A DNA stretch of 64,000 nucleotides. Origin: Halobacteriales archaeon QS_1_68_17 (lineage in GTDB: Archaea > Halobacteriota > Halobacteria > Halobacteriales > Haloarculaceae). Positions 35,002 through 42,074 of this stretch are shown piece after piece; the first letter of the stretch is position 1, and every line of letters begins with the position of its first letter. The translations under genes and the position numbers were made by a program. The notes under the pieces are model-generated. The model was not told the origin of the DNA, did not search any database, and saw only the letters and a program-made list of their open reading frames with translations. The stretch spans positions 61,138-125,137 of the forward strand of contig PXRG01000031.1 in the NCBI GenBank assembly GCA_003021105.1, given 5' to 3'.

Positions 35002-35071
35002 CCGTGTTCCAAGCTCCGGCCGCCCGCCTGAAGAATCTGTCCCGGGCGAGCGCGGGCGTCCGGTCGGCGGG

Positions 35072-35725
35072 TCAGACGACGTCGCCGCGGACCGACGCCC
35101 CCTCCTGGCGCTCGCGGTAGGACTCCAGGGCCGCGGCGGCCGTCGCGGCCTCGTCGTCGTCCATCCCGAGCATCGCCAGGGCGTCGGACAGCGTCGGGAA
35201 GACGAACTCCCCGGCCCGGAGTTTCCGGAACGCCTCCCCGGACCGCTCGCCGTCGATCCACAGACAGACCCCGCGCGGATCGAGCAGTTGCTCGTAGTCG
35301 TCGCGCGCCCGCGCGCCGGCCAGCCGCTGGGTGACGTTGTCCTCGAAGGAGGCGTTGCACACCTCCAGGTGGATCGGTTCGTCGTCGTCGACGAGGTGGG
35401 CGGCCAGGCACTTCTCGGGGGCCGCGTGACCGCCGGGGTTGGCCCGCAGGTGCTCGGGGAACTGTGCCGCCCAGTCGGCGTCGACGGTCTTGCCGACCCC
35501 CTCGATCCCGTAGGCCTCGACGAACTCGGCCTCGCGGTCGCCGTCGCGGCCGAAAAGCAGGTCCTTGGTGAGGTAGACGTCGACGCGCTCGACCGGATCG
35601 AGGCCGAGCGCGAGGTCGCCGGTGACCCACACCTCGCGGACCGGGACCGGCAGCGCCCTCGACTCGACGGCGTCGACCAGCCGCTCGACCCGCTCGACCG
35701 CGTCCTCGCGCGCGAGTTCGGTCAT
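35072..35725 (-). CDS. Haloarchaeal conserved protein (DUF7095-like)
   Basis: A 217-aa soluble acidic protein, MTELAREDAVERVERLVDAV to ...ERQEGASVRGDVV. It contains VREVWVTGDLALGLDPVERVDVYL and CLAAHLVDDDEPIHLEVCNA, which resemble the haloarchaeal DUF7095 family. Function unknown; the GDLALGLDPVERVDVYL stretch has a nucleotidyltransferase-like look but lacks a clear catalytic Asp pair. Confidence 0.75.
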   Translation of the reverse strand: MTELAREDAVERVERLVDAVESRALPVPVREVWVTGDLALGLDPVERVDVYLTKDLLFGRDGDREAEFVEAYGIEGVGKTVDADWAAQFPEHLRANPGGHAAPEKCLAAHLVDDDEPIHLEVCNASFEDNVTQRLAGARARDDYEQLLDPRGVCLWIDGERSGEAFRKLRAGEFVFPTLSDALAMLGMDDDEAATAAAALESYRERQEGASVRGDVV

Positions 35726-36178
35726 CGGTTCCCCGTAGCGGCCCTGCCGACAAAACCGTTTCCGGCCCCCCGCCCCGCCGATGATAATTTTGAACTGAAA
35801 CGGAGAAATTTAAACTTTTCCAACTAGATTTGTATGTCCCCCGACGCGACACTCACACGGGGCACCCCGGGTGCCTCATAGTGATTGTTGGGACTCTTTA
35901 CCGCCGAGAAGTCAAATTCGTGGGCTTCAGCCCGCGAATCAACCGTTCACGTGACGTGGTCGCGAAAACAATCGCAACAATCACTATCAGACCCCACCAC
36001 ACCACCCGAGCCACACAGCCTGTTGGGACGGCTGTTCCGGCTGTCGGCGGTTTCCCCGACCCCATTTCTCCCACGGAACTGGGCGTCCTGCCCGGTCGCC
36101 GGCCGCCGGACGTTCTTTCGTCGCTCCTTCCCGGTTGCAGACGAAACGCTCTCGGTCGTCCGGGCGGAACGGCCGGTA
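35726..36178. other. Intergenic region with short element copy B
   Basis: About 450 bases between the divergent DUF7095-like and ttuA genes. An AT-rich patch (GATAATTTTGAACTG and AATTTAAACTTTTCC, 35781-35820) suits the leftward promoter. The short element at 35876-35989 occupies the centre. The remaining 190 bases before ttuA are GC-rich without a clear signal, and contain no credible gene. Confidence 0.45.
35876..35989. mobile_element. Short inverted-repeat element, family 1 copy B (with 3-bp TCA duplication)
   Basis: A 108-bp copy (35879-35986) in the opposite orientation to copies A and C, bounded by TCA at 35876-35878 and 35987-35989. Ends TAGTGATTGTTG and CAACAATCACTA are exact inverses. 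The interior shares CACGTGACGTGG, GGGCTTCAGCCC and TCTTTACCGCCGAG with the other copies. Unlike A and C, it is in intergenic DNA and does not coincide with a gene stop. Confidence 0.85.
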
Positions 36179-37180
36179 ATGGACTGCGACAAGTGCGGCG
36201 ACCCGGCGGTGATCCACGCCGCGTACTCGGGGCTGCACCTCTGTGAGCGTCACTTCTGCCGGTCGGTCGAGAAGCGCGTCCGCCGGCGGATCAGGCGGGA
36301 CAACCTCGTCCCGGACGACGCCACCCCCGAGGACCCTGACACCTGGCTGATCGGCCTGTCGGGGGGGAAAGACAGCGTCGTCCTGACGTGGATCCTCCAC
36401 GATACCTTCGCCCGCGACCCGCGGATCGAACTGGTCGCGCTGTCGATCCACGAGGGGATCGAGGGCTACCGCGACGAGTCGCTGGCGGCCTGCCGGGAGC
36501 TGACCGCGGACCTCGATTTGCGCCACGAGGTCGTCACCTACGACGAGGAGTTCGACCTCCGGATGGACGCGGTCGTCGGGGACGACCCCGAGGGGATGGC
36601 CCCCTGCGCGTACTGTGGCGTCTTCCGCCGGGACGTCCTCTCGCGGTACGCCGACCGGTTCGACGCCGACAAGCTGCTGACCGGCCACAACCTCGACGAC
36701 GAGGCACAGACCGCGCTGATGAACTTCCTCGAGGGCGACGTCGAGCAGATGGCCGACCACTTCGACGCCAGCCTCGGCGCGTTCGACGCCGACGGCCCCA
36801 AGAGTGGGGCGTCCGGCGACCGGCGGGCGCGGCACGTTCCCGAGACGATGGTCCCGCGCGCCAAGCCGCTCCGGGACATCCCGGAAAAGGAGGTCGCGCT
36901 GTACGCCCACCTGCGCGACCTCCCGGCCCACATCACGGAATGTCCCCACGCCAGCGAGGCCTACCGCGGGGAGGTCCAGCAACTCCTGCTCGACCTGGAG
37001 GAGAACCACCCCGGGACGCGCCACTCGATCATGGCCGGGTACGAACGGCTCGCGGGCATCGTCGCGGACGAGGTCCGCGCCGACCGCGCCGACGGGTACG
37101 GCGAGTGCGACCGGTGTGGCGCTCCGACCGCCGCGGACGTCTGCCGGACGTGTTCGCTGCTGGACGCGCTGGACGCCTGA
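36179..37180 (+). CDS. ncsA: tRNA 2-thiolation protein NcsA/TtuA (adenylating thiolase)
   Basis: Activates the wobble uridine of certain tRNAs for sulfur insertion. A 333-aa PP-loop ATPase: N-terminal zinc site CDKCG...LHLCERHFC, ATP loop LSGGKDSV (residues 60-67), the PCAYCGVFRRD and ITECPHA cysteines expected to hold a 4Fe-4S cluster, LTGHNLDDEAQT and a C-terminal zinc site CDRCGAP...CRTC. Sulfur would come from the ubiquitin-like SAMP proteins, not seen here. Start ATG 36179. Confidence 0.92.
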   Translation: MDCDKCGDPAVIHAAYSGLHLCERHFCRSVEKRVRRRIRRDNLVPDDATPEDPDTWLIGLSGGKDSVVLTWILHDTFARDPRIELVALSIHEGIEGYRDESLAACRELTADLDLRHEVVTYDEEFDLRMDAVVGDDPEGMAPCAYCGVFRRDVLSRYADRFDADKLLTGHNLDDEAQTALMNFLEGDVEQMADHFDASLGAFDADGPKSGASGDRRARHVPETMVPRAKPLRDIPEKEVALYAHLRDLPAHITECPHASEAYRGEVQQLLLDLEENHPGTRHSIMAGYERLAGIVADEVRADRADGYGECDRCGAPTAADVCRTCSLLDALDA

Positions 37181-37302
37181 CGGTGCGGGCCACGCGGCCG
37201 ACGGAGAGTGGATCGCTCGTCGTTCGTCGCGGGTGGTCGTCGTTCGGGTAAACGGAGTACGGACGTACGAGAGTGAGGAAGTGCGGACGTCGCGGCCGGG
37301 CG

Positions 37303-38487
37303 TCAGTCCGTGCGGATGACGTCGAGGCCGTTGTTCTGTTCGAGGTCGTTCCGGCCGCCGTCGGTCTGCCCGAAGCCGGCGTTCCGGTCGACGTTCTGGC
37401 TCGCGTCGAACGAGTCGTCGCTGACATCCTGGATGGCCTCGCGGGACTTGTTGGCCTGTTTCTGGGTCGAGGGGCCCAGCACCTGGGCGGACTGGACGCC
37501 GGTCATGATCGCCATGACGCGGACCTTGCCCTTGTACTCCTCCCGGATGCGTGCGCCCCAGATGACGTTGGCGCTGGCCTCGAGGCGTTCGGTGATGTTC
37601 TGTGCGATGCCCTCGGCCTCCTTGAGCGTGAGGTCGGGACCGCCGGTGATGTGGACCAGGCCGCCGGAGGCGCCGCGGTAGTCGACGTCCAACAGCGGGT
37701 GGTTCATCGCGTTCTTGACGACTTCCTCGGTCTTGTTTTTGTCCTGGGTCTCGCCGACCAGCATGACGGCGACGCCGCCCTGGTTCATGATCGCCGTCAT
37801 GTCGGCGTAGTCCAGGTTGATCAGCGACGGCTGGGTGATGGTCTCGGAGATGCCCTTGACCGTCTCGGCGATGATCTGGTCCATCACCGAGAACGCCTTG
37901 CCGATCGGCAGGTTCGGGACGTAGTCCAGCAGCCGATTGTTGTCGAGGACGATGATCGAGTCGGCCTCGCCGCGGAGCCGTTCGAGGCCCTCCTCGGCTT
38001 TGACCGTACGGGCGCGCTCGACGTTGAACGGCGTCGAGACCATGCCCACGACGATCGCGCCTTGGTCGGAGGCGATCTTCGAGACGACCGGGGCCGCGCC
38101 CGTGCCGGTCCCGCCGCCCATGCCGGCGGTGACGAACACGAGGTCGGCGTCGCCCAGTACCTCCTTGATCGTGCCCTGGGCCATCTCGGTGGCGCGCTCG
38201 CCCATCTTGGGGTCGCCGCCGGCGCCGAGCCCGTTGGTCAGGGATTTGCCGACCAGAATCTTCGTATCGGCCTCGATCATCTTGAGGTGCTGTTTGTCGG
38301 TGTTGATCGCCACCGTGTCGGCGCCGTCGACGCCCATGTTGTAGAGCCGGTTGACGGTGTTGTTGCCGGCACCGCCACAGCCGACCACGACGATCTGTGG
38401 ATCGCCGAAGCCGTCGACGTCCTCGTCGGCCTGCTTTTTGCGCTCCTGTTCCTCGTTTTCGAGCGCCGATTTGACGAGATCCTGCAT
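37303..38487 (-). CDS. ftsZ2: Cell division protein FtsZ2
   Basis: A tubulin-family GTPase that forms the archaeal division ring; in Haloferax FtsZ1 and FtsZ2 have separate roles. The 394-aa protein has [17 protein letters not shown], the GTP signature GGGTGTG (residues 124-130), NVERARTV and the T7 loop [10 protein letters not shown]. The FtsZ2 assignment rests on gene order: it follows cdrS after a 3-base gap, as in other haloarchaea. The C-terminal tail (after residue 340) is Asn/Asp-rich and ends in a short conserved-looking LDVIRTD. Confidence 0.94.
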   Translation of the reverse strand: MQDLVKSALENEEQERKKQADEDVDGFGDPQIVVVGCGGAGNNTVNRLYNMGVDGADTVAINTDKQHLKMIEADTKILVGKSLTNGLGAGGDPKMGERATEMAQGTIKEVLGDADLVFVTAGMGGGTGTGAAPVVSKIASDQGAIVVGMVSTPFNVERARTVKAEEGLERLRGEADSIIVLDNNRLLDYVPNLPIGKAFSVMDQIIAETVKGISETITQPSLINLDYADMTAIMNQGGVAVMLVGETQDKNKTEEVVKNAMNHPLLDVDYRGASGGLVHITGGPDLTLKEAEGIAQNITERLEASANVIWGARIREEYKGKVRVMAIMTGVQSAQVLGPSTQKQANKSREAIQDVSDDSFDASQNVDRNAGFGQTDGGRNDLEQNNGLDVIRTD

Positions 38488-38490
38488 GGT

Positions 38491-38676
38491 CTACACCTTG
38501 GCCCAGGTCCGTTTGCGCTTCTCGGAGGGGCGCTCCTTCCCGGTGTCGTGTTCGGCGAGCATCTCCCGGACCGCCGCCCGGATCGCCTCGCTCCGGTTGG
38601 GATACTCGCCGGTCTCGACCATTCGCTCGACCTCTTCGATCTGCTGTTTCGGAATCCGCAGTGTCACACGCTCCAT
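38491..38676 (-). CDS. cdrS: CdrS, short ribbon-helix-helix regulator of cell division
   Basis: A 61-aa CopG-type protein: [20 protein letters not shown] then [20 protein letters not shown]. In Halobacterium and Haloferax, CdrS is co-transcribed with ftsZ2 and controls division and other genes. The start ATG 38676 is chosen over 38721 because the ribbon strand RVTLRIP begins there. The upstream region holds repeated GTAAGACG motifs and a TATA box. Confidence 0.93.
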   Translation of the reverse strand: MERVTLRIPKQQIEEVERMVETGEYPNRSEAIRAAVREMLAEHDTGKERPSEKRKRTWAKV

Positions 38677-38696
38677 GTTTGTCGTTCCCCTTGTGG

Positions 38697-38853
38697 GTAA
38701 GACGGCGTTTCGCGTCGCCACGATTTCGTCTTACACGACAGAAACGCGGGACGGAACTGGTCCGTACCACGACATCCCTGCCGTGTAAGACGACCGTCTT
38801 ACGCACAACTTACCACATACTGTGGGTATATAAAAGTTTCCCCGGTGTAAGAC
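38697..38853 (-). promoter_or_regulatory. cdrS-ftsZ2 promoter with clustered GTAAGACG operator motifs
   Basis: Five copies of GTAAGAC(G) occur in both directions: 38697-38704, 38727-38734 (inverse), 38785-38792, 38795-38802 (inverse) and 38847-38853. The central pair makes GTAAGACG-AC-CGTCTTAC, a perfect palindrome with a 2-base spacer. A TATA box for leftward transcription (TATATA, about 38827-38832) lies just upstream of that palindrome, so a bound protein would cover the transcription start. CdrL or CdrS, both ribbon-helix-helix proteins encoded here, is the natural candidate. Confidence 0.75.
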
Positions 38854-38860
38854 AGGGGTG

Positions 38861-38878
38861 CGTTTACGGAAGTAAACG
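38861..38878. promoter_or_regulatory. CGTTTAC/GTAAACG inverted repeat after cdrL
   Basis: CGTTTAC (38861-38867) and GTAAACG (38872-38878) form a perfect 7-bp inverted repeat with a GGAA spacer, 26 bases past the cdrL stop and next to the cdrS promoter. A further half site CGTTTACG is at 38890-38897. It may be a second operator or a terminator for cdrL. Confidence 0.55.
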
Positions 38879-38903
38879 ACCTCTTACTATCGTTTACGCG
38901 GGC

Positions 38904-39440
38904 CTAGGGCTGGTCTAGAACGTCCGCCGCGGCGGTCCGGCGACCGCAGCCCGGGCAGAACGCCCAGTCCGAGCGGAGTTCGTCCCCGCACTCACAGAAC
39001 ACGCGGCGGGCGGCTTTCTCGCCACAGTTCGGACAGTAAACGTGGGACGGCGTAAGGTTTTCGCCGCACTGATTACACGTTTTACGTTCGGCGTCCGACG
39101 CGTCCGCGGGGTTTGCGGCGGCTGTCTTACGCATCTCGCCGTCGCCGCCGGACACCCGCGCGGAATCGCCATCAAGCGTGATGTTTACGTTGACGTCCTG
39201 CGGCTGGGACGGCGTAAACGCGCCCTCCAGGCGGTCGGCGATGATGGCGTCGACGCGCTCGGCGATCAGGTCGTCGATGCTCCCGTCGCCGGCGTCGGAC
39301 GGCGCGGACGCGGACTCCGACCCTGGACTCCCCTCTAGGAACTCCCGGAGCGCCTGCCGCATTACCTCGCTCTTCGAGGCGTCGAACTCCTCGAGTTGCT
39401 TGATGAGGTCCTCGTCCGCCCGAAACGTGATCTTACTCAT
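38904..39440 (-). CDS. cdrL: CdrL, ribbon-helix-helix protein with double zinc ribbon
   Basis: A 178-aa DNA-binding protein. N-terminal ribbon-helix-helix MSKITFRADEDLIKQLEEFD...SKSEVMRQALREFL, an acidic linker, and two C-terminal zinc ribbons (CNQCGENL...CPNCGEK and CECGDEL...CPGCGRR). In Haloferax CdrL sits upstream of cdrS-ftsZ2 and binds that promoter. Start ATG 39440, over an upstream ATG at 39467, because the ribbon strand starts here. Codons in the zinc-ribbon part are less GC-rich than in the neighbours (AAA, AAT, CTT, GTT). Confidence 0.9.
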   Translation of the reverse strand: MSKITFRADEDLIKQLEEFDASKSEVMRQALREFLEGSPGSESASAPSDAGDGSIDDLIAERVDAIIADRLEGAFTPSQPQDVNVNITLDGDSARVSGGDGEMRKTAAANPADASDAERKTCNQCGENLTPSHVYCPNCGEKAARRVFCECGDELRSDWAFCPGCGRRTAAADVLDQP

Positions 39441-39647
39441 CCGGTCGTGTGACTGATTTACAGTCATCCCATTTTAATCTTCCCGAGTTGTCAGACACAC
39501 GTCTGTCAGACCGACGACGCCGGCCGGCGGCCGTCTCAGTCGTCGCCGCGATGTCGGACGCCGGGCGGTCGTCCGCGGGGGCCGCCGCCTGCCGGCGGTC
39601 GGAATGATAACCGTTAAGTCCGAAAGCGGCGCTACCATCTGGTGCCA

Positions 39648-39721
39648 CCGCCCTTAGCTCAGACTGGTAGAGCAGCCGACTGTAGATCGGCTTGTCCCCC
39701 GTTCAAATCGGGGAGGGCGGA
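39648..39721 (+). tRNA. tRNA-Tyr (anticodon GTA)
   Basis: A 74-nt tRNA with a full cloverleaf: acceptor CCGCCCT (39648-39654) pairs with AGGGCGG (39714-39720), D stem GCTC/GAGC, anticodon stem GCCGA/TCGGC with loop CTGTAGA giving anticodon GTA (39682-39684), T stem CCCCG/CGGGG with loop TTCAAAT. No intron; the CCA is not encoded. A TATA-like CCGTTAAGTCC lies about 30 bases upstream. Confidence 0.95.
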
Positions 39722-39743
39722 TCTTCTTCCGAGCCGATCCGTC

Positions 39744-39808
39744 GTCGACTGTAGATCGACTTGTCACCCGTCGCGTCGTCTGACCGAGTTCGAATCGGGG
39801 AGGGTGGA
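39744..39808 (+). pseudogene. Decayed tRNA-Tyr fragment downstream of the intact gene
   Basis: GTCGACTGTAGATCGAC TTGTCACCCG (39744-39770) repeats the anticodon arm and variable loop of the tRNA just upstream with a few changes. TTCGAATCGGGGAGGGTGGA (39789-39808) repeats its T arm and acceptor end. A GC-rich insert of about 18 bases splits the two. A duplicated tRNA 3' part is the usual footprint left by an element that integrated into the tRNA gene. Confidence 0.7.
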
Positions 39809-39903
39809 CTGCTTTCCCGGGTGCGTCCGACGGATTGCCGGTCCCGGTGGCGAGGCGTCCGACGCCGGTACCTTTTTCGCCGTCAGACGCGCAGTCGGCG
39901 GTG

Positions 39904-40254
39904 ATGGTCGACGCCGCGAGCGACGACGGTCCGGTCGCCGACGCGGAGCCAGTCGTCTCCTGCGAGTGCCAGGGAGGGACGGTGTCGGTCTACGAGGACC
40001 GCGTTCTCATCGAGCGCAGTTCCCGGTCGATGTTCGAGGACAAGACGATCCCGATGATGGAGATCAGCGGCGTCGAATACACCGGGGGCATCGTCAGCGG
40101 CCACCTCCAGATCCAGCAGTCGGGGTTCGACCACGACGACGGCGGCTTTCTCACCCACCCCGTCGACGCGAACACGCTCTACTTTCCCCGGGCGAAACGG
40201 GAGTGTGCCCGCCGGGCGCGCGACGAGATCCTCTCCCGTGCGCTCGGCGAGTGA
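39904..40254 (+). CDS. Short PH-like domain protein (DUF4429-like)
   Basis: A 116-aa protein, MVDAASDDGPVADAEPVVSC, with the strand-rich segment GTVSVYEDRVLIERSSRSMF and IPMMEISGVEYTGGIVSGHL that resembles bacterial PH-like/DUF4429 domains. Function unknown. GTG 39901 is a possible start one codon earlier. Its TGA (40252-40254) is the left target duplication of short element copy C, so the stop is supplied by the insertion site. Confidence 0.75.
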   Translation: MVDAASDDGPVADAEPVVSCECQGGTVSVYEDRVLIERSSRSMFEDKTIPMMEISGVEYTGGIVSGHLQIQQSGFDHDDGGFLTHPVDANTLYFPRAKRECARRARDEILSRALGE

Positions 40255-40366
40255 TAGTGATTGTTGCGATTATTTTCGCGGCCACGTCACGTGAACGGTT
40301 GGTTCGCGGGCTGAAGCCCACGAATTGTGATTTCTCGGCGGTAAAGAGTCCCAACAATCACTATGA
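40252..40366. mobile_element. Short inverted-repeat element, family 1 copy C (with 3-bp TGA duplication)
   Basis: A 109-bp copy (40255-40363) flanked by TGA at 40252-40254 and 40364-40366. Ends TAGTGATTGTTG and CAACAATCACTA are exact inverses. It shares with copy A the order CACGTGAACGGTTGGTTCG, GGGCTGAAGCCC and CTCGGCGGTAAAGAGTC and has the same orientation. The left TGA is the stop codon of the preceding 116-aa gene. Confidence 0.87.
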
Positions 40367-40504
40367 GTCGGTCAACACGAGCCGTGGCCGACCGCCCGCG
40401 TGTGACCGCCGGGCCGGTGGTCACTCGCACCGTCGGCTGTACACTTCCCACGGACGTCGGCGTCCCGGGGCCGACTGATCCGCCGAAGGTACGGCCGCCG
40501 GGTA

Positions 40505-40891
40505 TTAGGTCCGCTCGATCCGGTAGCTGTGCTGGAAGGGTTCGACGGCGTAGGCGACGGCGACGTGGAGCAGGACCGCCACAGCCAGCAGGCCGGCGTT
40601 CCACCACGGCGAGTTGTACCAGAGCAGGTCGACCGACCAGGGCTTTGTCAGGAACGGCCAGAACGGCTCGATCGGCTGGGCGATGTCGGGCGCGGAGAGC
40701 ATGTCCGCGAACAGGTGGCTCAGCCCCCCGAGCAGGAAGGCCCCGAATGCGAAGACGGCCATGCCCGACTTGTCCCCGTCCCGCCGCTGGCGCTCACGAT
40801 GCGTATCCTCGGTCGTGGCGCGGTCGCCGCGGTCGGCCTTCCGGCGGACGGACCGCCTCGACAGGACGCCGATATCCGCCAGAGCGTTTAA
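40505..40891 (-). pseudogene. N-terminally truncated metal-dependent hydrolase-like membrane protein (DUF457-type)
   Basis: The frame reads ADIGVLSRRSVRRKADRGDR, then DKSGMAVFAFGAFLLGGLSH, LFADMLSAPDIAQPIEPFWP and a last hydrophobic helix before FQHSYRIERT. This matches the C-terminal part of haloarchaeal DUF457-type membrane proteins (recalled pattern). The N-terminal half with the HD-type metal site is missing, and upstream of about 40891 the frame runs into the promoter of the next gene. An ATG at 40762 would give an 85-aa product, but the conserved part starts earlier, so truncation is likely. Confidence 0.6.
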
Positions 40892-40994
40892 TAGCGACGA
40901 AGTGGCGGCTTTACAGTGGGTATGCGAGCCGTGGCCGCGGAACGGACCCGGGGCCGGCGTGCGGACGCCACCAAGGTGCATACCACCCAGGACG

Positions 40995-41351
40995 ATGACT
41001 GACACTCCAGACGCGCTCTCGGTCGACACGATCCATGCGTTGCTGGCGAACCGGACCCGGCGGTTCGCGCTGTACTGCCTGTACACATACACGAATCCGG
41101 TTTCGCTCGACGACCTGGCGCGGTACATCTGCGAGTGGCGGTTCGACGACCCGGCCGCGGAACTGATGGACGAGCGGTTGCAGATCTACCGGTCGCTGTA
41201 CCACCAGCACGTCCCGCGGCTGGTCGAGACGGGGGTCGCCGATTACGACGCAGACGAGGACGTGGTCGCGCTGACCGCCGACGCCGACGGGCTCGAACCC
41301 TACCTCGAACACGTCGCCGAACAGGAACTGGACGAACCGCTGGGGGGTTAG
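40995..41351 (+). CDS. DUF7344-type winged-helix protein
   Basis: A 118-aa putative regulator: MTDTPDALSVDTIHALLANR, RRFALYCLYTYTNPVSLDDL, ARYICEWRF, then YRSLYHQHVPRLVETGVADY. The pattern 'HxLL.N.RRR..L..L' with a late 'HVP.L...G...Y' is typical of the haloarchaeal winged-helix family DUF7344. It probably binds DNA; the target is unknown. It ends 4 bases into a convergent zinc-ribbon gene. Confidence 0.82.
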   Translation: MTDTPDALSVDTIHALLANRTRRFALYCLYTYTNPVSLDDLARYICEWRFDDPAAELMDERLQIYRSLYHQHVPRLVETGVADYDADEDVVALTADADGLEPYLEHVAEQELDEPLGG

Positions 41352-41545
41352 GCGTCGCTTTGCGAGGTGTCGTGACCGCCCTCGACCCACTCGGTCCGCT
41401 GGATGTCGTAACCGCCACATTCCCGGCAGACCTGCTGCTGGCGGTCGAACCGCGCCCCGCAGTCCAGACACTCGTACCCCGGTTCGTGGTCGCCACCCCG
41501 GCGCCACAGTTTCGAGAGGTGAAGGAGTGGATCCACGTCATTCAC
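41348..41545 (-). CDS. Small zinc-ribbon protein
   Basis: A 65-aa protein from GTG 41545 (VNDVDPLLHLSKLWRRGGDH). Two CxxC pairs, YECLDCGARF and QVCRECGGYD, form a zinc ribbon; the tail is polar and acidic. Such small zinc proteins are common in haloarchaea and have varied roles. The start is uncertain because an in-frame frame extends upstream to an ATG at 41638 with no family support. Confidence 0.7.
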   Translation of the reverse strand: MNDVDPLLHLSKLWRRGGDHEPGYECLDCGARFDRQQQVCRECGGYDIQRTEWVEGGHDTSQSDA

Positions 41546-42074
41546 CCGCGGTTGGAAGGACGGACCACCCGGTTCCGTGTCGGAGACCTGTCCGCGCGTG
41601 CCGCCGGCCGGCCTCAGAGCATTCCCAGTGCATACCACTTGTTCACGACCGTTCCTGACTTGAATGTTCCACTCCGTTTAATCGCATGCTGGCGGCAAGC
41701 CGTAGCGGGGTACGAAGATCGTACCTGATCGAATGTACCCGTTACCCCCCGCGGACCTGCCGACCCAGTGTCACGACGCGCGTCTGCCGCGGGTCGACGC
41801 TCCGGCAATGTGCCGGGGCCGACACCCACCGGCACGTTCGGTAGTCGGTCCCTACTCCCGGCCGACCCCGATTCCGGAACGCGCCCCGTGGCGGTCCCAC
41901 CAGCCGCGGGCCCGGCTCAGCGTGGCTTTTCTCTTTCCGGCACCGCGGCGGGCGGCGAGCGGGGTTTATTCGCCCCGTACCGGCCCGCGTGAGAAAGATT
42001 CATGCGGTTGGCGGTGGGAATCCATGGTACGAAGGCTGGTCCACGGGGCCATCCGTGCCAGCAATCAATAAAAA
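41546..42074. other. Intergenic region before formate dehydrogenase
   Basis: 529 bases with no secure gene. A 15-bp inverted repeat GTACGA-AGA-TCGTAC is at 41710-41724, 30 bases after a TATA-like CGTTTAATCG. Several frames of 70-110 codons exist but are Pro/Arg/Gly-rich and non-acidic. Near 42065 AGCAATCAATAAAAA precedes the formate dehydrogenase ATG and is its likely promoter or leader. Confidence 0.4.

Noticed and set aside
35987..38806. Minus-strand frame of 939 codons over ncsA, ftsZ2 and cdrS
   Set aside because: Antisense or out-of-frame reading of well-identified genes; strongly basic. Its stop only happens to lie in element copy B.
38491..39440. Toxin-antitoxin reading of the two ribbon-helix-helix genes
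   Set aside because: Gene order with ftsZ2 matches the known CdrL-CdrS-FtsZ2 division locus.
41733..42071. Frames of 74-112 codons before formate dehydrogenase
   Set aside because: Pro/Arg/Gly-rich, non-acidic, overlapping each other; no family features.
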